From NCBI RefSeq assembly GCF_029227915.1, contig NC_079881.1:29427501-29491500 (forward strand): a DNA stretch of 64,000 nt. The letters run 5' to 3'. How positions within the stretch are numbered: position 1 is the stretch's first letter; each line of letters opens with the position of its first letter. Below, piece by piece: positions 15,100 through 29,189 of this stretch. The position numbers were made by a program, and so were the translations under genes. The notes under the pieces are model-generated. The model was given only the letters and a program-made list of their open reading frames with translations. It had not been told where the DNA came from and searched no databases. This stretch comes from Hydractinia symbiolongicarpus. Taxonomy: Eukaryota; Cnidaria; Hydrozoa; Anthoathecata; Hydractiniidae.

Positions 15100-16580
15100 T
15101 TGCCGGAACTCAGCGATTACACTGGGCGCTGTGGTAGCACTTCATTTAAAAACTTCGATTAATAAGTCATTTTTTACTGTGGGACCAATCCTAGCCGTTA
15201 GCACGCGCTGAAGAAACAGAGACAGTTTCAAATACTACATTTCACTGAATTTCTAACGGTGTCAGTGCGTTTGAGTTTCAACGGTGGCGTCACATATTCG
15301 TACCAACATGTATTTAGCGATATTTTTTTTGATATTACTAGGTTGCTCGCTTTTAACAATGAAACGATTGACTGTGGGACTTAATTGAACTAACTTTGGA
15401 CTGTGACCTAATAAATGTGATAAATGAGAAAATTGGACTCCAAGAAATAACACTCTTCTCAATTTGACATGATTGCCGGAACTCAGCGATTACACTGGGC
15501 GCTGTGGTAGCACTTCATTTAAAAACTTAGATTAATAAGTCATTTTTTACTGAGGGACCAATCCTAGCCGTTATCGGGCGCTGAATAAATAGCGACAGTT
15601 TCAAAAACTACATTTCATTGACTTTCTAACGGTTTCAGTCCGTTTAAGTTACAACGTTTGGGTCACCTATTCGTACCAACATGTGTTTAGCGATAATTTT
15701 CTGATATTACTAGGTTGCATCGCTTTTAATAATGAAACGATTGACTGTGGGACTTAATTGAACTAACTTTGGACTGTGACCTGATAAATGTGATAAATGA
15801 GACAATTGGACTCTAAGATATGACATTCTTCTTAATTTGACGGGATTGCCGGAACTCAGCGATTACACTGGGCGCTGTGGTAGCACTTCATTTAAAAACT
15901 TCGATTAATAAGTCATTTTTTACTGTGGGACCAATCCTAGCCGTTAGCACGCGCTGAAGAAACAGAGACAGTTTCAAATACTACATTTCACTGAATTTCT
16001 AACGGTGTCAGTGCGTTTGAGTTTCAACGGTGGCGTCACATATTCGTACCAACATGTATTTAGCGATATTTTTTTTGATATTACTAGGTTGCTCGCTTTT
16101 AACAATGAAACGATTGACTGTGGGACTTAATTGAACTAACTTTGGACTGTGACCTAATAAATGTGATAAATGAGAAAATTGGACTCCAAGAAATAACACT
16201 CTTCTCAATTTGACATGATTGCCGGAACTCAGCGATTACACTGGGCGCTGTGGTAGCACTTCATTTAAAAACTTAGATTAATAAGTCATTTTTTACTGAG
16301 GGACCAATCCTAGCCGTTATCGGGCGCTGAATAAATAGCGACAGTTTCAAAAACTACATTTCATTGACTTTCTAACGGTTTCAGTCCGCTTAAGTTACAA
16401 CGTTTGGGTCACCTATTCGTACCAACATGTGTTTAGCGATAATTTTCTGATATTACTAGGTTGCATCGCTTTTAATAATGAAACGATTGACTGTGGGACT
16501 TAATTGAACTAACTTTGGACTGTGACCTGATAAATGTGATAAATGAGACAATTGGACTCTAAGATATGACATTCTTCTTA
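15100..16580. repeat. Satellite A higher-order repeat of 2 monomers (746 bp)
   Basis: Two adjacent 746-bp blocks share private variants, for example GTTAGCACGCGCTGAAG, ACTGAATTTCTAACGG and TTGCTCGCTTTTAAC. They differ at very few positions, so the dimer duplication is young. Confidence 0.8.
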
Positions 16581-17639
16581 ATTTGACGGGATTGCCGGAA
16601 CTCAGCGATTACACTGGGCGCTGAGGTATCGCTTCATTTAAAAATTTAGATAAATAAGTCATTCTTTACTGTGAGACCAATCCTAGCCGTTATCGCGCGC
16701 TGAAGAAATATCGACAGTTTCATAAACTACATTTCATTGACTTTCTAACGGTGCCAGTCCGTTTGAGTTACAACGGTTGGGTCACATATTCGTACCAACA
16801 TGTATTTAGCGATATTTTTTGATATTACTAGGTTGCATCGCTTTTAACAATGAAACGATTGACTGTGGGACTTAATTGAACTAACTTTGGACTGTGACCT
16901 AATAAATGTGATAAATGAGAAAATTGGACTTCAAGAAATAACATTCTTCTCAATTTGACATGATTGCCGGAACTCAGCGATAACACTGGGCGCTGTGGTA
17001 GCTCTTCATTTAAAAACTTAGATTAATAAGTCATTTTTTACTGTGGGACCAATCCTAGCTGTTATCGCGCGCTGAAGAAATATCAAAAGTTTCATAAACT
17101 ACATTTCATTGACTTTCTAATGGTGGCAGTCCGTTTGAGTTACAACGGTTGGGTCACATATTCGTACCAACATGTATTTAGCGATATTTTTTGATATTAC
17201 TAGGTTGCATCGCTTTTAACAAGGAAACGATTGACTGTGGGACTTAATTGAACTAACTTTGGACTGTGACCTAATATATGTGATAAATGAGAAAATTGGA
17301 CGCCAAGAAATAACATTCTTCTCAATTTGACATGATTGCCGGAACTTAGCGATTACACTGGGCGCTGTGGTAGCACTTCAATTAAAAATTTAGATAAATA
17401 AGTCATTCTTTACTGTGAGACCAATCCTAGCCGTTATCGCGCGCTGAAGAAATATCGACAGTTTCATAACTACATTTCATTGACTTTCTAACGGTGCCAG
17501 TCCGTTTGAGTTACAACGGTTGGGTCACATATTCGTACCAACATGTATTTAGCGATATTTTTTGATATTACTAGGTTGCATCGCTTTTAACAATGAAACG
17601 ATTGACTGTGGGACTTAATTGAACTAACTTTGGACTGTG

Positions 17640-18990
17640 ACCTAATAAATGTGATAAATGAGAAAATTGGACTTCAAGAAATAACATTCTTCTCAATTTG
17701 ACATGATTGCCGGAACTAAGCGATAACACTGGGCGCTGTGGTAGTACTTCATTTAAAAACTTAGATTAATAAGTCATTTTTTACTGTGGGACCAATCCTA
17801 GCCGTTATCGCGCGCTGAAGAAATAGCGACAGTTTCAAAAACTACATTTCATTGAGTTTCTAACGGTGTCAGTCCGTTTGAGTTACAACGGTTGGGTCAC
17901 CTATTCGTACCAACATGTGTTTAGCGATATTTTTCTGATATTACTAGGTTGCATCGCCTTTAACAATGAAACGATTGACTGTGTGACTTAATTGAACTAA
18001 CATTGGACTGTGACCTGATAAATGTGAAAAATGAGACAATTGGACTCTAAGAAATAACATTCTTCTTAATTTGACGGGATTGCCGGAACTCAGCGATTAC
18101 ACTGGGCGCTGAGGTATTGCTTCATTTAAAAATTTAGATAAATAAGTCATTCTTTACTGTGAGACCAATCCTAGCCGTTATCGCGCGCTGAAGAAATATC
18201 AAAAGTTTCATAAACTACATTTCATTGACTTTTTAACGGTGTCAGTCCGTTTGAGTTTCAACGGTTGGGTCACCTATTCGTACCAACATGTGTTTAGCGA
18301 AATTTTTCTGATAATACTAGGTTGCATCGCTTTTAACAATGAAACGATTGACTGTGGGACTTAATTGAACTAACTTTGGACTGTGACCTGATAAATGTGA
18401 TAAATGAGAAAATTGGACTTCAAGAAATAACATTCTTCTCAATTTGACATGATTACCGGAACTAAGCGATAACACTGGGCGCTGTGGTAGTACTTCATTT
18501 AAAAACTTAGATTAATAAGTCATTTTTTACTGTGGGACCAATCCTAGCCGTTATCGCGCGCTGAAGAAATAGCGACAGTTTCAAAAACTACATTTCATTG
18601 AGTTTCTAACGGTGTCAGTCCGTTTGAGTTACAACGGTTGGGTCACCTATTCGTACCAACATGTGTTTAGCGATATTTTTCTGATATTACTAGGTTGCAT
18701 CGCCTTTAACAATGAAACGATTGACTGTGTGACTTAATTGAACTAACATTGGACTGTGACCTGATAAATGTGATAAATGAGACAATTGGACTCTAAGAAA
18801 TAACATTCTTCTTAATTTGACGGGATTGCCGGAACTCAGCGATTACACTGGGCGCTGAGGTATTGCTTCATTTAAAAATTTAGATAAATAAGTCATTCTT
18901 TACTGTGACACCAATCCTAGCCGTTATCGCGCGCTGAAGAAATATCAAAAGTTTCATAAACTACATTTCATTGACTTTTTAACGGTGTCA
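17640..18990. repeat. Satellite A second 2-monomer higher-order repeat (about 746 bp)
   Basis: Variants such as TTCATTGAGTTTCTAACG, CATCGCCTTTAACAATG and GAAATATCAAAAGTTTC recur about 746 bp apart (around 17850 and 18600, and around 18195 and 18940). This is a separate dimer amplification with a variant set unlike that of the block at 15.1-16.6 kb. Confidence 0.75.
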
Positions 18991-18999
18991 GTCCGTTTG

Positions 19000-21900
19000 A
19001 GTTTCAACGGTTGGGTCACCTATTCGTACCAACATGTGTTTAGCGAAATTTTTCTGATAATACTAGGTTGCATCGCTTTTAACAATGAAACGATTGACTG
19101 TGGGACTTAATTGAACTAACTTTGGACTGTGACCTGATAAATGTGATAAATGAGACAATTGGACTCTAAGAAACAACATTCTTCTCAATTTGACATAATT
19201 GCCGGAACTCAGCGATTTTACTGGGCGCTGAGGTATCGCTTCATTTAAAAATTTATATAAATAAGTCATTCTTTACTGTGAGACCAATCCTAGCCGTTAT
19301 CGCGCGCTGAAGAAATATCGACAGTTTCATAAACTACATTTCATTGACTTTCTAACGGTGCCAGTCCGTTTGAGTTACAACAGTTGGGTCACATATTCGT
19401 ACCAACATGGTTTTAGCGATATTTTTTGATATTACTAGGTTGCAACGCTTTTAACAATGAAACGATTGACTGTGGGACTTAATTGAACTAACTTTGCACT
19501 GTGACCTAATAAATGTGAAAAATGAGAAAATTGGATTCCAAGAAATAACATTCTTCTCAATTTGACATGATTGCCGGAACTCAGCGATTACACTGGGCGC
19601 TGTGGTAGCACTTCATTTAAAAACTTAGATTAATAAGTCATTTTTTACTGTGGGACCAATCCTATCCGTTGTCGCGCGCTGAAGAAATAGCGACAGTTTG
19701 AAAAGCTACATTTCATTCACTTTCCAACGGTGTCAGTCCGTTTGAGTTACAACAGTTGTGTCACCTATTCGTACCAACATGTGTTTAGCGATATTTTTCT
19801 GATATTACTAGGTTGCATCGCTTTTAACAATGAAACGATTGACTGTGGGGCTTAATTGAACTAACTTTGGACTGTGACCTAATAAATGTGATAAATGAGA
19901 AAATTGGACTCCAAGAAATAACATTCTTCTCAATTTGACATGATTGCCGGAACTCAGGGATTACATTGGGCGCTGTGGTACCACTTCATTTAAAAACTTA
20001 GATTAATAAGTCATTTTTTACTGTGGACCAATCCTAGCCGTTATCGCGCGCTGAAGAAATAGCGACAGTTTCAAATACCACATTTCACTGACTTTCTAAC
20101 GGTGTCAGTCCGTTTGAGTTTCAACGGTTGGGTCACCTATTCGTACCAACATGTGTTTAGCGATATTTTTCTGATATTACTAGGTTGCATCGCCTTTAAC
20201 AATGAAACGATTGACTGTGAGACTTAATTGAACTAACATTGGACTGTGACCTGATAAATGTGATAAATGAGACAATTGGACTCTAAGAAATAACATTCTT
20301 CTTAATTTGACGGGATTGCCGGAACTCAGCGATTAACCTGGGCGCTGAGGTATTGCTTCATTTAAAAATTTAGATAAATAAGTCATTCTTTACTGTGAGA
20401 CCAATCCTAGCCGTTATTGCGCGCTGAAGAAATATCAAAAGTTTCATAAACTACATTTCATTGACTTTTTAACGGTGTCAGTCCGTTTGAGTTTCAACGG
20501 TTGGGTCACCTATTCGTACCAACATGTGTTTAGCGAAATTTTTCTGATAATACTAGGTTGCATCGCTTTTAACAATGAAACGATTGACTGTGGGACTTAA
20601 TTGAACTAACTTTGGACTGTGACCTGATAAATGTGATAAATAAGACAATTGGACTCTAAGAAATAACATTCTTCTCAATTTGACATGATTGCCGGAACTC
20701 AGCGATTTTACTGGTCGCTGAGGTATCGCTTCATTTAAAAATTTATATAAATAAGTCATTCTTTACTGTGAGACCAATCCTAGCCGTTATCGCGCGCTGA
20801 AGAAATATCGACAGTTTCATAAACTACATTTCATTGATTTTTTAACGGTGCCAGTCCGTTTGAGTTACAACAGTTGGGTCACATATTCGTACCAACATGG
20901 TTTTAGCGATATTTTTTGATATTACTAGGTTGCAACGCTTTTAACAATGAAACGATTGACTGTGGGACTTAATTGAACTAACTTTGGACTGTGACCTAAT
21001 AAATGTGAAAAATGAGAAAATTGGATTCCAAGAAATAACATTCTTCCCAATTTGACATGATTGCCGGAACTCAGCGATTACACTGGGCGCTGTGGTAGCA
21101 CTTCATTTAAAAACTTAGATTAATAAATCATTTTTTACTGTGGGACCAATCCTATCCGTTATCGCGCGCTGAAGAAATAGCAACAGTTTGAAAAGCTGCA
21201 TTTCATTTACTTTCCAACGGTGTCAGTCCGTTTGAGTTACAACAGTTGGGTCACCTATTCGTACCAACATGTGTTTAGCGATATTTTTCTGATATTACTA
21301 GGTTGCATCGCTTTTAACAATGAAACGATTGACTGTGGGGCTTAATTGAACTAACTTTGGACTGTGACCTAATAAATGTGATAAATGAGAAAATTGGACT
21401 CCAAGAAATAACATTCTTCTCAATTTGACATGATTGCCGGAACTCAGGGATTACACTGGGCGCTGTGGTACCACTTCATTTAAAAACTTAGATTAATAAG
21501 TCATTTTTTACTGTGGACCAATCCTAGCCGTTATCGTGCCCTGAAGAAATAGCGACAGTTTCAAAAACTACATTTTATTGACTTTCTCATGGTGTTAGTC
21601 CGTTTGAGTTACAACGGTTGTGACACATATTTGTACCAACATGTATTTAGCGATATTTTTTTTGATATTACTAGGTTGCTCGCTTTTAACAATGAAACGA
21701 TTGACTGTGGGACTTAATTGAACTAACTTTGGACTGTAACCTAATAAATGTGATAAATGAGAAAACTGGACTCGAAGAAATGACATTTTTCTCAATTTGA
21801 CATGATTGCCGGAACTCAGCGATTACACTGGGCGCTGAGGTATCGCTTCATTTAAAAATTTATATAAATAAGTCATTCTTTACTGTGAGACCAATCCTAG

Positions 21901-22450
21901 CCGTTATCGCGCGCTGAAGAAATATCGACAGTTTCATAAACTACATTTCATTGACTTTCTAACGGTGCCAGTCCGTTTGAGTTACAACAGTTGGGTCACA
22001 TATTCGTACCAACATGGTTTTAGCGATATTTTTTGATATTACTAGGTTGCAACGCTTTTAACAATGAAACGATTGACTGTGGGACTTAATTGAACTAACT
22101 TTGGACTGTGACGTAATAAATGTGAAAAATGAGAAATGGGACTCCAAGAAATAACATTCTTCTCAATTTGACATGATTGCCGGAACTCAGCGATTACACT
22201 GGGCGCTGTGGTAGCACTTCATTTAAAAACTTAGAATAATAAGTCATTTTTTACTGTGGGACCAATCCTATCCGTTATCGCGCGCTGAAGAAATAGCGAC
22301 AGTTTGAAAAACTACATTTCATTGACTTTCCAACGGTGTCAGTCCGTTTGAGTTACAACAGTTGGGTCACCTATTCGTACCAACATGTGTTTAGCGATAT
22401 TTTTCTGATATTACTAGGTTGCATCGCTTTTAACAATGAAACGATTGACT
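19000..22450. repeat. Satellite A 4-monomer higher-order repeat (about 1490 bp)
   Basis: Private variants recur about 1490 bp apart: AACATGGTTTTAGCG at about 19403 and 20893, and GGTTGCAACGC at about 19438 and 20928. A third partial copy has AACATGGTTTTAGCG near 22011, only three monomers further on. The third copy shows an unequal deletion of one monomer from the unit. Confidence 0.75.
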
Positions 22451-24283
22451 GTGGGGCTTAATTGAACTAACTTTGGACTGTGACCTAATAAATGTGATAA
22501 ATGAGAAAATTGGACTCCAAGAAATAACATTCTTCTCAATTTGACATGATTGCTGGAACTCAGGGATTACACTGGGCGCTGTGGTACCACTTCATTTAAA
22601 AACTTAGATTAATAAGTCATTTTTTACTGTGGGACCAATCCTAGCCGTTATCGCGCGCTGAAGAAAAAGCGACAGTTTCAAAAACTACATTTTATTGACT
22701 TTCTTATGGTGTTAGTCCGTTTGAGTTACAACGATTGTGTCACATATTCGTACCAACATGTATTTAGCGATATTTTTTTTGATATTACTAGGTTGCTCGC
22801 TTTTAGCAATGAAACGATTGACTGTGGGACTTAATTGAACTAACTTTGGACTGTGACCTAATAAATGTGATAAATGAGAAAATCGGACTCCAAGAAATGA
22901 CATTCTTCTCAATTTGACATGATTGCCGGAACTCAGCGATTACACTGGTCGCTGTGGTAGCACTTCATTTAAGAACTTAGATTAATAATTCATTTTTTAC
23001 TGTGGGACCAATCCTTGCCGTTAGCGCGCGCTAAAGAAATCGAGACAGTTTCAAATACTACATTTCACTGACTTTCTAACGGTGTTAGTCCGTTTGAGTT
23101 TTAACGGTGGCGTCACCTATTCGTACCAACATGTGTTTAGCGATAATTTTCTGATATTACTAGGTTGCATCGCTTCTAACAATGAAACGATTGACTGTGG
23201 GACTTAATTGAACTAACTTTGGACTGTGACTTAATAAATGTGATAAATGAGAAAATTGGACTCCAAGAATAAACTATTTTCTCAATTTGACATGATTGCC
23301 GGAACTCAGCGATTACACTGGTCGCTGTGTCAGCACTTCATTTAAAAACTTAGATTATTAAGTCATTTTTTACTGTGGGACCAATCCTAGCCGTTAGCGC
23401 GCGCTGAAGAAATAGAGACAGTTTCAAATACTACATTTCACTGACTTTCTAACGGTGTCAGTGCGTTTGAGTTTCAACGGTGGCGTCACATATTCGTACC
23501 AACATGTATTTAGCAATATTTTTTTTGATATCACTAGGTTGCATCGCTTTTGCCAATGAAACGATTGACTGTGGGACTTAATTGAACTAACTTTGGACTG
23601 TGACCTAATAAATGTGATAAATGAGAAAATTGGACTCCAAAAAATAACATTCTTTTCAATTTGACATGATTGCCGGAACTCAGGGATTACACTGGGCGCT
23701 GTGGTACCACTTCATTTAAAAACTTAGATTAATAAGTCATTTTTTACTGTGGGACCAATCCTAGCTGTTATCGCGCGCTGAAGAAGTAGCGACAGTTTCA
23801 AAAACTACATTTCATTGACTTTCTAACGGGTCAGTCCGTTTAAGTTACAACGGTTGGTTCACCTATTCGTACCAACATGTGTTTAGCGATAATTTTCTGA
23901 TATTACTAGGTTGGATCGCTTTTAATAATGAAACGATTGACTGTGGGACTTAATTGAACTAACTTTGGACTGTGACCTGATAAATGTGATAAATGAGACA
24001 ATTGGACTCTAAGATATGACATTCTTCTTAATTTGACGGGATTGCCGGAACTCAGCGATTACACTTGGCGCTGAGGTATCGCTTCATTTAAAAATTTAGA
24101 TAAATAAGTCATTCTTTACTGTGAAACCAATCCTAGCCGTTATCGCGCGCTGAAGAAATAGAGACAGTTTCAAATACTACATTTCACTGACTTTCTAACG
24201 GTGTCAGTGCGTTTGAGTTTCAACGGTGGCGTCACATATTCGTACCAACATGTATTTAGCGATATTTTTTTTGGTATCACTAG

Positions 24284-25091
<808 letters not shown>

Positions 25092-25214
25092 ATGGCCGCA
25101 TTTGGTAGACAATTTGTGCCAAAAAATGCAACCTTTGGTAGACACGGTCATTTGGTAGACAATTTCGTGTCCACCAAAATATTTATATATATATATTTAG
25201 CATTTGGTAGACAA

Positions 25215-25968
25215 AAAAGCAATTTTCTTTTATGCCACCTTCTTCTGCACCAAGTACTCTGTTAACACCAAAAATTTGAACTCTATTAGGTCTTTGGCTG
25301 CTGAGAAATATCACTTTTAAAAATGGTTGTTGTATATATGCGAAAGTCAAATGCGTCATCATTTGGTAGACACGGCATATATTTCGACTTTCATGGAAGC
25401 CTGGTACCTATAAATGGGAATCAACTTCGCCTTAAACAGTGCCTAATACTATAACATGGTAAAAAAAATATTAACATTCCCGTTATTTGTTTATGGCTTC
25501 CACTTAAAAATATATACTTTATACATTTATGCTGGGCGTATTCCACCCCATCCTGTTGGGTTTTTTTAATAACTCGTTTTTGCTCTGATAAAAAGCAATT
25601 TTCTTTTATGCCACCTTCTTCTGCACCAAGTACTCTGTTAACACCAAAAATTTGAACTCTATTAGGTCTTTGGCTGCTGAGAAATATCACTTTTAAAAAT
25701 GGTTGTTGTATATATGCGAAAGTCAAATGCGTCATCATTTGGTAGACACGGCATATATTTCGACTTTCATGGAAGCCTGGTACCTATAAATGGGAATCAA
25801 CTTCGCCCTAAACAGTGTCTTAATACTATAACATGGTAAAAATAATATTAACATTCCCGTTATTTGTTTATGGCTTCCACTTGAAAATATATACTTTATA
25901 CATTTATGCTGGGCGTATTCCACCCCATCCTGTTGGGTTTTTTCTAATAACTCGTTTTTGCTCTGATA
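25215..25968. repeat. Tandem duplication, 2 x about 376 bp
   Basis: The sequence from AAAAGCAATTTTC at 25215 restarts at 25591, and the two copies (25215-25590 and 25591-25968) are nearly identical apart from small indels in A/T runs. Each copy contains one CATTTGGTAGACACGG motif. The minus-strand frames here (105 and 62 codons) simply cross the duplication, contain no recognisable domain and are not called. Confidence 0.93.
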
Positions 25969-28303
25969 CTTATTGAGTCTTTTTATATTTATCTATTAGG
26001 CAATCACATGCTATTTTGTTAGGTCTAAGACCTTTCAAACCCTTGGATATTGTCTATTACTTAAAACTACCCCTTAAGATCATAATCGGGAAAATTTGAT
26101 AATCTTAGATAGGATAATCCTTAGAACATGAAACTTACATCACAACTTTAGTTCATCAAGGGAAAATATTCCGAAAATATTGAAGACGTGCTTAATCCAA
26201 TTTTTAATATTTTTGGATTTAACCCAAAATCCTGGAAAATCGGATTTTCGTGCAATTTTGTATTTGGTATTTCATGCTTCACAAAAAATGTGCTCACATA
26301 AGTAAACAAGTTTTGCTCCTATTTTGTTCCTTTCCTGACGTACACTATGTGCCAAATGGGATTTAATTGGACTCTTCCTAGTCATAACATGATTGAAATA
26401 TTCCCAGACTGAATAGTGTTAAATTGCCCCCTTAACTGCAAAAATCGAACTTGCATTTAAATTACTTTATTCTTTAGGGAATTATTGTTAGTTTGTGATT
26501 TTTTTATTTTTTTTATTCGGACATTTATCGATAAAATTGCTTAAATACAATATCACCTATGGATCCTTCCGAGACTCTGTATAGGCTAGCTTAACGATTG
26601 GTCCTCCCGTTTGTAAGCAGATCGCTGCCTTGAAAGGTGGACCAGAGCATTAAAAGATTGGACAGCCTAACTATAAGCGCGTGCGCCCGTTGTTTGAAAA
26701 AGGGTCACAAATTTTAACTGTTAACCATTGTCGTTATGCGAGTTTTTGAATAAATGAATTCAAAGTGGAAGATGGGTCAGGACATCGTCACTACTTTTAA
26801 TTTTTAGCTCTCTACTTAATACTTAATTTGCCGTTAATGTTTTAAGTACAAATATTTCTAGCTCAGAAAGATGCCTTTATAAAAACCTAACCTGACCTAA
26901 ATTTTTTCAACTAGCTTCGAAGATCTCACTTTTGTTTTAGTCACAGAAATAAATTAAGCAACTTGAACTGAACTTAATACATTTCAGTTACTTAAATAAA
27001 CGTCCGGAAAAAGCAACTCTTCTATTTGAAGAGGACATATATACTTGTTTTGACCTTTTTACGTTTCAAGACCTTTACTTTTGTAATATTTGTTTTTGAT
27101 AAATTTGACATGTTAAGCGTTTCATCACGGTTTTTTAAATCATGTATAAATCTTAAGCAAATCAAATCAAATATAAGATTTTGGTTTAAAACGTTGATCA
27201 TGCGGAAGCAGAAAATATTCAACTAACTAAGCCAACTGTACTATGTTGTTCTAACCAATTTCATTGTTTCTTTTTTGATTATTTTTAAATGACGCGCTAT
27301 CTATGGTAAACTCTACTAAAATACATTCACTTTTTATTAACCAAACTTGTTGAATGCAGATTCTACAGTTAATTTTATAACGTAGCTAGTCTATATTTTT
27401 ATTTAAATAGGCCATGGCTTTAAACATTCAAACTTTTCCACGAAATAAATCTAAACGGAGTAACAACACTAGCTGCGTAGCCTGTGCTTTTATTAAAAAC
27501 AAGGTTGTATATATACGATAAATAATTCCTAATTTCATGTTTTTAAAACTTTAATTTACCAATATTTTTCTTAACTACAACTCAGTATAGGTAAATTAAA
27601 ATGCAGTAACTTGTTTGATATTCAAAATTTCCTGCTTTGGCGACGTTATTGTCACAGTCAAACCGCTTACGAGCATAACTTTTAAACACTTACGAGCGTA
27701 ACTTCAAAATTATCAAACAAACTGCTATAACAGATTATTTATATGCATTATTGTCTTGAAAATTTCACACTTTATTATAATTTTGGTGAGGATCTCAAAT
27801 ATTTTATCCATTTTACTGTTAAATACTTTTAAAAAAACTGGGATATAACAAAGAGAATAAATATAAAAATACGGTCAGTGTCTATTAATTTTTAAAAATT
27901 AAACTTAATAAAACTGCTTTGTCACTGCTTTAGTTTAAAGGCGTAGCCAAAGTCTATTGCTTATATCATTGGAGTTATTTTAATTAAAGCGCTCAATCTG
28001 GCATATACCGCCGATTCACTGGTTTAGTTTCTATAATAATTGTCATTGTCCGTCTGTCGGTCAAAACTGGATTAGACTAAACCACGTACTAAATCTTCAA
28101 GCGACAAGTAACAAATGACAGAGATCTTGCTGTCGCGTTGAATTGCTTTCTAATTTTTGTAATATACAATTAATATTTCAGCACGGTCTTAAACTGGATC
28201 TTGACAAATGTTAACTAAATGACAGTTTTCTCTCTTTTCAAACTAAATATTATGGACAGAAAAATAGAACATCATAATGGAAAAAAAACAAGACACTAAG
28301 CGA
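25969..28303. other. Gene-free AT-rich stretch
   Basis: No open frame with recognisable protein content is present. Two 66-codon frames overlap each other on opposite strands near 27.0-27.2 kb and look random. A slightly GC-richer patch at about 26560-26710 has two inverted CCAAT boxes (GATTGG) and GCGCGTGCGCCC. It could be an old promoter fragment, but nothing downstream supports that. Confidence 0.5.
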
Positions 28304-28430
28304 GCAATGGTGAGAAGTTCCAGATTGCCAGATATTTTCACCTAGACTGAACTCCAAATTTGTGTTCCCAATAAAGTATCGGTTGCCTAGGTAAAAAATA
28401 TCTGCCAATCTGGAACTTCTCACCATTGCC
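28304..28430. repeat. Inverted-repeat hairpin, 41-bp arms (miniature element or hairpin RNA)
   Basis: The left arm at about 28304-28345 (starting GCAATGGTGAGAAGTTCCAG) is matched by its reverse complement at about 28387-28430, with one substitution and one or two small differences in the T run. The loop is about 42 bp. The sequence is less AT-rich than its surroundings. The near-identity of the arms points to a recent miniature inverted-repeat element or a conserved hairpin transcript. No clear target-site duplication is visible. Confidence 0.8.
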
Positions 28431-29189
28431 TTAACAAATAAATTTAAACGCGCACAAAGACGATTAATAAGTGCGTGTTATTGTCGAATTTCCACATTTT
28501 CAAAAAGCCATCCATACAGCATTTATTGTTTTCCACGGCGAAACGGCTATTTACAAATTTTAGAACAAGGAAAAAATATTCGGAACTATAAACGCTCCTT
28601 CAAGGTTGATGATGTTGTGTTGGTATCGGAGATTGGAAGATGTACATGTTATCTTTTCTTACGACAATTGAACAAACTATAATGATGAGAAATTGTAATG
28701 GGCAACGAACACTCTATTTCAAATTGGTTTTACTTGTTGATGTTAGTGAAGGATAATGCCCCAGCGAACCAAGAAAAATAGTCTTCTTTAACTTTTTATG
28801 CATTAACTCTGTGCAGGAGTTCATGTACCTTAGATGCACAGAAGACATTTCGAAGGAAGCCATAATGTTATTGCTGTTCGTAGGCAACACATTGGAGTGA
28901 GCATTGGGATCTCTTCCCAGTTGTGATTTATTATAGTAAGCTGTTTTCTTGCTGAGAACACCACTCTTTTCACTAATTGGACTAATGCCTAGTGTCGTAA
29001 AATAGGAAGTATTTTCAGTTTGTGCTGCTTATGGTAGTTGTGGTGAGTGGTTTGTAGTCCTTTAGCTCTACGTGTTTTTATTTTGCACATTTCCTGGTTA
29101 AATCTTCTGACATTGTGTAATAAAACCATAATTTTTACACAAAGTCAAAAATTATAAGTATGGTTAATTTGTCAGATGTGTCAGAAAGT
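28431..29189. other. Gene-free stretch before the minisatellite
   Basis: AT-rich sequence without a supported coding region. From about 29090 it grades into diverged minisatellite spacer sequence (AATAAAACCATAATTTTTAC, CAAAAATTATAAGTATGG). Confidence 0.5.

Larger units (their letters stand above)
1204..24283. repeat. Satellite A: about 373-bp tandem array, about 62 monomers
   Basis: Fixed anchors such as GATTGACTGTGGGACT and TTTGGACTGTGACC recur every 371-374 bp across about 23 kb, always in the same orientation. The array starts at TAACTTTGG directly after the foldback element and stops mid-monomer at 24283. Monomers fall into a few subtypes, told apart by GCGCTTGATTTAAGAATT, GGTATCGCTTCATT or GGTACCACTTCATT and by small deletions. 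Typical divergence is a few percent. Each monomer has a CpG-bearing stretch (TATCGCGCGCTGAAG). Short antisense frames of 66-71 codons recur with the monomer period and are by-products of it. No gene is present. Being about twice a nucleosome repeat and having HORs are common properties of centromeric or pericentromeric satellites, but the role here is inference. Confidence 0.97.

Noticed and set aside
2163-22912. Recurrent 66-71 codon minus-strand frames in satellite A
   Set aside because: They recur with the monomer period, shift with monomer subtype, and have no start context or domain. They are by-products of a repeat lacking stops in one frame.
1204-24283. Hammerhead ribozyme in satellite A (CTGAAGA occurs in every monomer)
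   Set aside because: No GAAA at a suitable distance and no pairing stem III follow CTGAAGAAATA, so the motif is incidental.
26560-26710. Possible promoter with two CCAAT boxes in a GC-richer patch
   Set aside because: No transcription unit or initiator can be linked to it; motif occurrence alone is too weak.
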